In this document: positions 14,954 to 19,472 of the stretch, one piece after another
Layout of the letters: each line of letters begins with the position of its first letter
How positions within the stretch are numbered: the first letter of the stretch is position 1
Source of the DNA: JAAFKA01 sp044348925
GTDB lineage: Bacteria > Bacteroidota > Bacteroidia > Cytophagales > Thermoflexibacteraceae
Length of the DNA: 19,472 bases
Direction of reading: 5' to 3'
Assembly: GCA_044348925.1 (NCBI GenBank)
Contig: JBIKRY010000054.1
Span: 1-19,472, forward strand
Translations under genes and position numbers: made by a program
Notes under the pieces: generated by a model
Told to the model about the DNA's origin: nothing
Seen by the model: only the letters and a program-made list of their open reading frames with translations
Databases searched by the model: none

Positions 14954-15096
14954 GGAGAAATGTTTTTTGACTTAAGCAACAGAGTTTTGTCATTCTGAGC
15001 CTGTTTGCCTATATTGTAAAAATTTGTTCACAAAATTTTGTAAGAATCTGCTTTATTTGTATATATTTCATCAAACAACCTATAACTTTTTTTACC

Positions 15097-16077
15097 TTGA
15101 AAGGAATTAACAAAGATTTTATCAGCCTTAATCTTATTATGTTGCTGAATAGTTTTCTGCCTTTGGTAGTTCGCAATATTGGATTACCATCTGTCGAAAT
15201 CGTATTCTATCGTACTTTAATGGCGTGCTTTCTGCTTGCTATTTTTATGAAGTTTAGGAAAATTGATTTTACGATTAGCAAAAAAGACATTGCAAGAATG
15301 TTATTATCTGGTTTTTTGACTTCTACCTATTCTATTTTACTGTTTGTTTCTGCCAAAATCTCTACTTTATCTGTATGTTTGGTGGGTATGGCAACAAGTT
15401 CTATTTGGATTTCTATTTTGCAACCTATTTTTTTCCGCACCAAAAACCAACCTTTACAAGAATTATTAGGTATTAATGCCGTCATTGGTTTGTATATTAT
15501 TTTTAATTCGGGTTTTGAATATGGTTGGGGGCTTACGGTTGGAATTTCTGCATCTTTTTTTGGGGCTTTGCTGACAATTATTTCCTCAAGACTTGCCAAA
15601 CAATACAACAATTATCAAGTTACTTTCTATCAAATGGCAGGTGCGTGGATAGGAACAACTCTATTTTTACCCATCTACAGCCATTATTTTACCAAAGGAC
15701 AGGGACTAAAATTATTGTCTGTTAGTAGTATAGATTTATTACTGATACTTGGAATAGCATTTGTATTTTCGGTTTATGCTTATACGGTCTTGTTGCGATG
15801 TATGAAAACCATACCGCCATTTGTTGTGGCATTGGTAGCCAATTTATCGCCAATCTATGGAATTATTTTTGATTTGGTATATAAAGGCAAAGACGAAATG
15901 ATGACTTCGGGATTCTATCTTGGTGCATCTTTGTTGCTTGGCTCGGTGGTAGCATATCCTATTTTTATGCACTTTATGCGTAAACATGAAGAAAAATTAC
16001 AGATTTTAGACCAAGTAAGAATCAACAAAGAAAAAGAGGGTAATTGGGTAATTGGTGGGGAAAGAATGATAGATTAA
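15097..16077 (+). CDS. EamA/DMT-family transporter
   Basis: This 326-residue protein has about ten hydrophobic helices in two repeated halves (about 8-135 and 145-290), the EamA drug/metabolite transporter layout. Family-like stretches include PSVEIVFYRTLMACFLLAI (31-49) and the end of the first half, VCLVGMATSSIWISILQPIFF. The second half contains PPFVVALVANLSPIYGIIFDLVYKGK (240-265). Substrates in this family range from amino acids to drugs and cannot be read here. The C-terminal tail is hydrophilic (about 295-326). The start is a TTG at 15097. The next ATG (15139) would begin inside the first helix, so TTG or another non-ATG codon is likely, but the start is uncertain. A hairpin follows the stop. 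Confidence 0.85.
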   Translation: MKGINKDFISLNLIMLLNSFLPLVVRNIGLPSVEIVFYRTLMACFLLAIFMKFRKIDFTISKKDIARMLLSGFLTSTYSILLFVSAKISTLSVCLVGMATSSIWISILQPIFFRTKNQPLQELLGINAVIGLYIIFNSGFEYGWGLTVGISASFFGALLTIISSRLAKQYNNYQVTFYQMAGAWIGTTLFLPIYSHYFTKGQGLKLLSVSSIDLLLILGIAFVFSVYAYTVLLRCMKTIPPFVVALVANLSPIYGIIFDLVYKGKDEMMTSGFYLGASLLLGSVVAYPIFMHFMRKHEEKLQILDQVRINKEKEGNWVIGGERMID

Positions 16078-16089
16078 CTTTTTGTCAAA

Positions 16090-16130
16090 TTTATGTTTGG
16101 CAAAATTAAGTAAATATTGCCAAACATAAA
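16090..16130. terminator. 14-bp hairpin between convergent EamA and YbjN-like genes
   Basis: TTTATGTTTGGCAA at 16090-16103 is the exact complement of TTGCCAAACATAAA at 16117-16130, with a 13-nt loop. It starts 13 bp after the EamA stop and ends 18 bp before the YbjN-like stop, so it is a probable bidirectional terminator. Confidence 0.75.
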
Positions 16131-16147
16131 CTTATGCAATAATAGTA

Positions 16148-16597
16148 TTATAAAGATGGAGCCCTGTCTCCACTACTCACACCGCCATGATATTTGTTTT
16201 TGAAATGGTCGTCATATTGGTCTGCATATACACCTGTCCTATTCAACATTGCCATAGCTTCATTTTGGTCTAAGCCTGCAAGTTCACGAATCATTTTGAG
16301 ATACAACCAATCTTTATAAATGGTAAAACTTACGCCATATAATTGGTGATTAATTTCGAGAGATTCTTTAAAAAAGGCTTCTCTGTTGGCACTTGGTATT
16401 TGGCAGATAGGTGCCATTGTTTGGAAATATCCGTAATTTTCGTCTTGTGAAGATACAAATACATCTACCCAAACACTTGCTGAGCCTTTTTTTAAATCCC
16501 ACTGCCCAGGTTTTTGTCCACGACACAAAATAGGGTCTACCCCCAAACTTTTAATACAGGTTTCGATGACGGTATAAAATGGATTTAAGTCTAACAT
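16148..16597 (-). CDS. YbjN-like / type III secretion chaperone-like fold protein
   Basis: With the ATG at 16597 this is a 149-residue soluble protein. It has the alpha-beta alternation and motifs of the YbjN-like group: N-terminal helix (FYTVIETCIKSLG), strands WDLKKGSASVWVDVFVSS and YGYFQTMAPICQIP, then the helix EAFFKESLEINHQLYGVSFTIYKDWLYLKMIRELAGL. Conserved function for this group is unclear; the fold resembles secretion chaperones such as CesT, but no secretion genes are nearby. The frame continues to an ATG at 16696, but the added segment is a lysine/phenylalanine-rich stretch unlike the family and would cover the promoter-like box at 16667-16674, so 16597 is preferred. Downstream of the sensor gene on the same strand. 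Confidence 0.65.
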   Translation of the reverse strand: MLDLNPFYTVIETCIKSLGVDPILCRGQKPGQWDLKKGSASVWVDVFVSSQDENYGYFQTMAPICQIPSANREAFFKESLEINHQLYGVSFTIYKDWLYLKMIRELAGLDQNEAMAMLNRTGVYADQYDDHFKNKYHGGVSSGDRAPSL

Positions 16598-16666
16598 ATA
16601 CTTATATTTTAAAATGTTAAGGTTAAAACAAATAAATAAAACAATTTGGATAAATTTGCGTTTTAA

Positions 16667-16674
16667 CAAAGATA
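16667..16674 (-). promoter_or_regulatory. candidate -7 box (TATCTTTG) for the YbjN-like gene
   Basis: The minus-strand octamer fits TAnnTTTG exactly and lies 69 bp before the ATG at 16597. It supports that start over the longer frame and suggests the gene is not only read through from the sensor gene. No -33 TTTG is at the proper distance. Confidence 0.45.
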
Positions 16675-16726
16675 GTTTTTTGTATTCAAAAAGCAAGTAA
16701 AACAGTAATTTTTATTACATAGCTTT

Positions 16727-18643
16727 TTATAAATTTACTTTGGCATATACAATTTCTTCTTGTGCTTTGGCAAAATATAAGGAATAAATAGCTTGTTTAC
16801 CTCCGATAATTTTGGTTATCGTGGTTTGATATGGTACAATTCGTCCTCGTCCACTACTAATATTTTGATAGGCAATTTTTTCTACTTGTTCACTTTCCTC
16901 CATCTGTAGCAAATCTTCTTGTATGGTTGGCAATAATTTAAACAAATTTTTGTGCAATAGCAAGTCGGGTTCGGTATCAAAAATTCCTGCTGCTTGTATA
17001 TTGATATACAAAATTACGCCATTCTTATCTATGTTAATAATATGATTATTTAATGTTGTTAGGGTTTGTCGCAACATTGCATTTTCATTTTCTATTTTTT
17101 CATAATTATTAAGCAACTCTTCGCGTATTTTTTCCAAATTCTCGGTTTGTATTCGCAATAGGTTTTCTTGTTCATGAATCCTAATTGCATTATTTTGTGC
17201 TTCTGCAAGCAACAGTTTGGTATTCGAATTTGTGTGTAAATTTGTCAGCGTGGAGGCTAAAATATTTGCCACCAATTCAAAAAACTCAATATGGTGTACG
17301 CCATAGACTTCAAAAGATGCTATTTCCATAATACCAAGCGTAGTATCTTGGTATTTTAGTGGTACTAATACCAAACTTTTTGGTGCTGCTTTTCCTAATC
17401 CCGAACTAATTTGTAGATAATCTTTTGGAATTTCGGTAATTATTTGTGTGATACCATCTTGAAATGTGCTACCCAACAAACCTTGTCCTATTTCTATTTC
17501 TTGTTGAATATATTTCTTTTTTCCATATGCATAATAGGCTATTGCTTCCAAAACTTTTTTGTCATTCAATATAAAAATAGCCCCTTGACTACTATTCGAA
17601 TAATCTATGATTTGTGCAAGCAAGTCATCTGCCAACTGGTGCATATTTTCGGCGTGTTTTCGCATAACTTCCGACATCTGTGAAACACCAACATTGAGCC
17701 AATTACGATTTTTTTCTTGCACAGAAATTTCTTTCAAACTTCTTCGCATTTCGGCAAGTGCAGTTCCTAATTCCCCTTCATTGTTAAATACTGTAATATC
17801 TGTATCAAAATTCCCTTTGCCTACTTCTTGTGCAAATGATTTTACTCTGTTTAAATTATCTGTAAGATAGGCAATATCGTCCAAAATATCTTGCAATTCG
17901 TCTTGGGTTACTCGTACATTTTCGGGCAGATTACCATGCTTGAGTACCTCTGTATAACTATCCAACAAATCTAAATTTTTCATTACTGTTTTAATAATCC
18001 GATTACTTACTGCAAAACTAATCGTAAGCATAATAGTCAATAAAACAGCCACCAACACATAAAAAGTCATTTCATCATTGCGTTGTCTGGTATGCAAATA
18101 ATGTTCTTTTTTAATCTGTGTAGTAGTCAAAATATCTATCTCTTTGTTGAGTTTATTCATCAAAGGATTAATTTTACTTTTGGTAAATAGTTCTATCTGG
18201 TCTGGTGGAATTAAGGATAATCCATTATATAATTCTTTTAATTTTACAATTTGTTCTTCTAATTCAAAAAGAGAATTTTTGGTATAAACATCATCAGAAC
18301 TTTTTCCTATTTGTTGTAAAGAGTCGAAATTAGGAATAATATCATCTCGCAAAATATTTAAAATTTCATTTCTATAATGAGGTTGTTTATAGGTAGCATA
18401 AGACAATGCGTCATTATACGACCTATTTACTCCGTTTCCTAATTTAATACTAAAAAATTTAATAGCACCAATATGTATATTAATATAATTTTCCCTTTTG
18501 AGTAATCGTTGATAGCCTGCTATCAAAACAACCATCAGAATTAGCAATAAGGAAATAGTTGTAATAAAACTTATTAGCAATTTTCCCTGAATACTTGCAG
18601 GTGAAATAGAAAAACTATTAATTTTGCTTTTGGTGTTTTGCAT
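16727..18643 (-). CDS. two-TM sensor protein with HAMP, GAF and PAS domains, no recognised output domain
   Basis: This 638-residue membrane protein has TM1 (about 22-44), an extracytoplasmic helical region (45-192) and TM2 (193-214). A HAMP-like region (215-310, with VGKGNFDTDITVFNNEGELGTALAEMRRSLKEI) is followed by a GAF domain (about 325-465, ending FFELVANILASTLTNL), a coiled coil (470-535) and a PAS-like domain (about 530-625: NNHIINIDKNGVILYINIQAAGIF). The layout is that of a transmembrane signal receptor, with a four-helix type ligand-binding part outside. It carries no HisKA/HATPase, GGDEF, EAL, cyclase, phosphatase or methyl-accepting signature that I can see, and the C-terminus ends soon after the PAS domain. 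Signalling would need a partner protein. ATG start; probably transcribed with or ahead of the YbjN-like gene. Confidence 0.85.
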   Translation of the reverse strand: MQNTKSKINSFSISPASIQGKLLISFITTISLLLILMVVLIAGYQRLLKRENYINIHIGAIKFFSIKLGNGVNRSYNDALSYATYKQPHYRNEILNILRDDIIPNFDSLQQIGKSSDDVYTKNSLFELEEQIVKLKELYNGLSLIPPDQIELFTKSKINPLMNKLNKEIDILTTTQIKKEHYLHTRQRNDEMTFYVLVAVLLTIMLTISFAVSNRIIKTVMKNLDLLDSYTEVLKHGNLPENVRVTQDELQDILDDIAYLTDNLNRVKSFAQEVGKGNFDTDITVFNNEGELGTALAEMRRSLKEISVQEKNRNWLNVGVSQMSEVMRKHAENMHQLADDLLAQIIDYSNSSQGAIFILNDKKVLEAIAYYAYGKKKYIQQEIEIGQGLLGSTFQDGITQIITEIPKDYLQISSGLGKAAPKSLVLVPLKYQDTTLGIMEIASFEVYGVHHIEFFELVANILASTLTNLHTNSNTKLLLAEAQNNAIRIHEQENLLRIQTENLEKIREELLNNYEKIENENAMLRQTLTTLNNHIINIDKNGVILYINIQAAGIFDTEPDLLLHKNLFKLLPTIQEDLLQMEESEQVEKIAYQNISSGRGRIVPYQTTITKIIGGKQAIYSLYFAKAQEEIVYAKVNL

Positions 18644-19201
18644 ATTACTTTCTATTTTTAAATATTTTATAGAAATTATAGTAACAGTAATTAAATAATA
18701 TTTTATCTTAGTCCAACTACCAATTCATTTCTATGTGCCAAATATAAAAAAAAACAAATACAAGTGCTATTTTTATTGGCATTGCAACAGAAAATTTATA
18801 GAAAACTTCTGGCAAAGGGTATTAATTCTGAAATTTTTAAAATATGAATGAAACAAAATAGAAAATAACTATTTACAAAAAAAAATAAATAGTAAATTAT
18901 TTATTGGATTTGAAATAATCATAGATATATCAAAAGTAATCAACAAAAAATAGAAAAGCCTACCTACTTGGAGCTGATAAAGTTAGAGTAACTACAGAAA
19001 TTAGCTCAAATAGTTCGTAAAATAACTTTTCAAATATTATAATATTAAAGTGTCGTACTAATTTTTAGGAAATAATAAAAAATATATATAGATTTGCTCT
19101 CGTATTAGATATTTATAATAAATGAAACAAGTTTATATTATTCACCGTTTAATTTATTATTATTTCCTATATATTTTTCCACAAATAATTTTATAAAAAA
19201 G
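18644..19201. other. 558-bp AT-rich intergenic region
   Basis: This is the longest gap in the window, between the divergent sensor gene and the LamG surface-protein gene. It is almost purely A/T-rich and contains no ATG-initiated reading frame of notable length on either strand. It holds a candidate minus-strand -7 box at 18739-18746 and an 11-bp inverted repeat (19068-19078 / 19157-19167) that may be chance in such composition. The upstream regulatory region of the surface-protein gene should lie in its right half. Confidence 0.6.
18739..18746 (-). promoter_or_regulatory. candidate -7 box (TATATTTG) for the sensor gene
   Basis: Minus-strand octamer TATATTTG fits TAnnTTTG and would give a leader of roughly 90 nt before the start at 18643. 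In this composition the match could be chance. Confidence 0.35.
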
Positions 19202-19472
19202 ATGAATCTAAACACAAAACCCACACTAAATTTCAATAACCTACAAAGGTTATTAATTAAATTACAAAAAAGTAGCATGAAGAACCTATCTATGCTATTT
19301 CTATTTGTATTAGGCTTAGCATATACACAAAATTCTTATGCACAAGCTGCTACCTCTTTGGACTTTGACGGGGTTAATGACCACGTAGTCATTGCCAACG
19401 AATCTACTTATGATTTGGCTACTAAAGTAACCGTAGAAGTTCGTGCATTTATACCTGCTACTTTGCCAACTA
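19202..19472 (+). CDS. secreted LamG-domain surface protein, 5' end only (partial)
   Basis: The frame from ATG 19202 runs off the right edge (90 complete codons). A second in-frame ATG at 19277 starts a textbook signal peptide, MKNLSMLFLFVLGLAYTQNS then YAQA, after which the mature sequence begins ATSLDFDGVNDHVVIANEST and continues with YDLATKVTVEVRAFIPA. The phrase LDFDGVNDHV is characteristic of LamG / concanavalin A-like jelly-roll domains in large Bacteroidota surface or secreted proteins, often with C-terminal sorting domains (not visible here). The upstream start adds a 25-residue basic/neutral stretch, giving a long n-region; either start is possible. An 8-bp hairpin (19235-19254) lies between the two ATGs. 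Ligand or substrate cannot be told. Confidence 0.8.
   Translation, partial: MNLNTKPTLNFNNLQRLLIKLQKSSMKNLSMLFLFVLGLAYTQNSYAQAATSLDFDGVNDHVVIANESTYDLATKVTVEVRAFIPATLPT

Noticed and set aside
16598..16696. N-terminal extension of the YbjN-like protein
   Set aside because: The extension is Lys/Phe/Ile-rich and covers a perfect TAnnTTTG box; the ATG at 16597 yields the normal domain.
5233..18643. Two-component system pairing the PAS kinase with the HAMP/GAF/PAS receptor
   Set aside because: The genes are about 9 kb apart in separate units and no response regulator is present, so a functional link cannot be supported.
18940..19020. 26-codon open stretch reading KAYLLGADKVRVTTEISSNSS
   Set aside because: It looks somewhat protein-like but has no start codon, is bounded by stops, and has no recognisable relative; a chance frame or a remnant too short to support.
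19068..19167. 11-bp inverted repeat GGAAATAATAA / TTATTATTTCC
   Set aside because: The arms are about 80 bp apart in nearly pure AT sequence, so a chance match is likely; no duplication flanks it, so it is not evidence for a second mobile element.

Overview
The window is strongly AT-rich and gene-dense. It looks like a chromosomal piece from a Bacteroidota bacterium, probably of the Cytophagales type. The support is: (1) several octamers fitting the Bacteroidota -7 promoter box TAnnTTTG upstream of genes, with few Shine-Dalgarno sequences; (2) typical Bacteroidota families, including a short RsmI-like methyltransferase, a WbqC-like protein, a Fibrobacter-type major paralogous domain protein, and a LamG surface protein; (3) large PAS/GAF sensor proteins. 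No rRNA, tRNA, CRISPR array or prophage was seen. Species cannot be fixed from the sequence alone.

Layout. 1-99 is the 3' end of an unrecognised plus-strand gene. 163-1821 (minus) holds an RsmI-family methyltransferase and a phytoene/squalene synthase. 1977-5170 (plus) holds a LysM/RlpA-like envelope protein, YqeY, CvpA, a hairpin terminator and a DctA-type dicarboxylate symporter. 5233-7281 (minus) is a soluble triple-PAS histidine kinase. 7414-8040 (plus) is an orphan ABC ATPase. 8056-8308 is a small non-coding mobile element. 8339-10270 (minus) holds a WbqC-like protein and a long coiled-coil protein. 10502-11935 (plus) is sufB, standing alone between a structured leader and a terminator. 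12003-14151 (minus) holds a secreted major-paralogous-domain protein and a RecD-like helicase. 14443-16077 (plus) holds a membrane-anchored double-LysM protein and an EamA transporter. 16148-18643 (minus) holds a YbjN-like protein and a two-TM HAMP/GAF/PAS sensor with no recognisable output domain. 18644-19201 is AT-rich non-coding sequence before a truncated LamG surface-protein gene that runs off the right edge.

Most genes are housekeeping or envelope functions in short transcription units, often separated by hairpins. There is no large functional operon. The standout is the 237-bp element at 8064-8300. It has 18-bp terminal inverted repeats (one mismatch) and a perfect 8-bp target duplication, and it carries a 91-bp nearly perfect palindrome built from a CACnAAG motif at 8-10 bp spacing. 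It appears to have inserted into a palindromic site at the terminator hairpin of the ABC ATPase gene. It has the form of a MITE (a non-autonomous transposable element), and I do not recognise the family.
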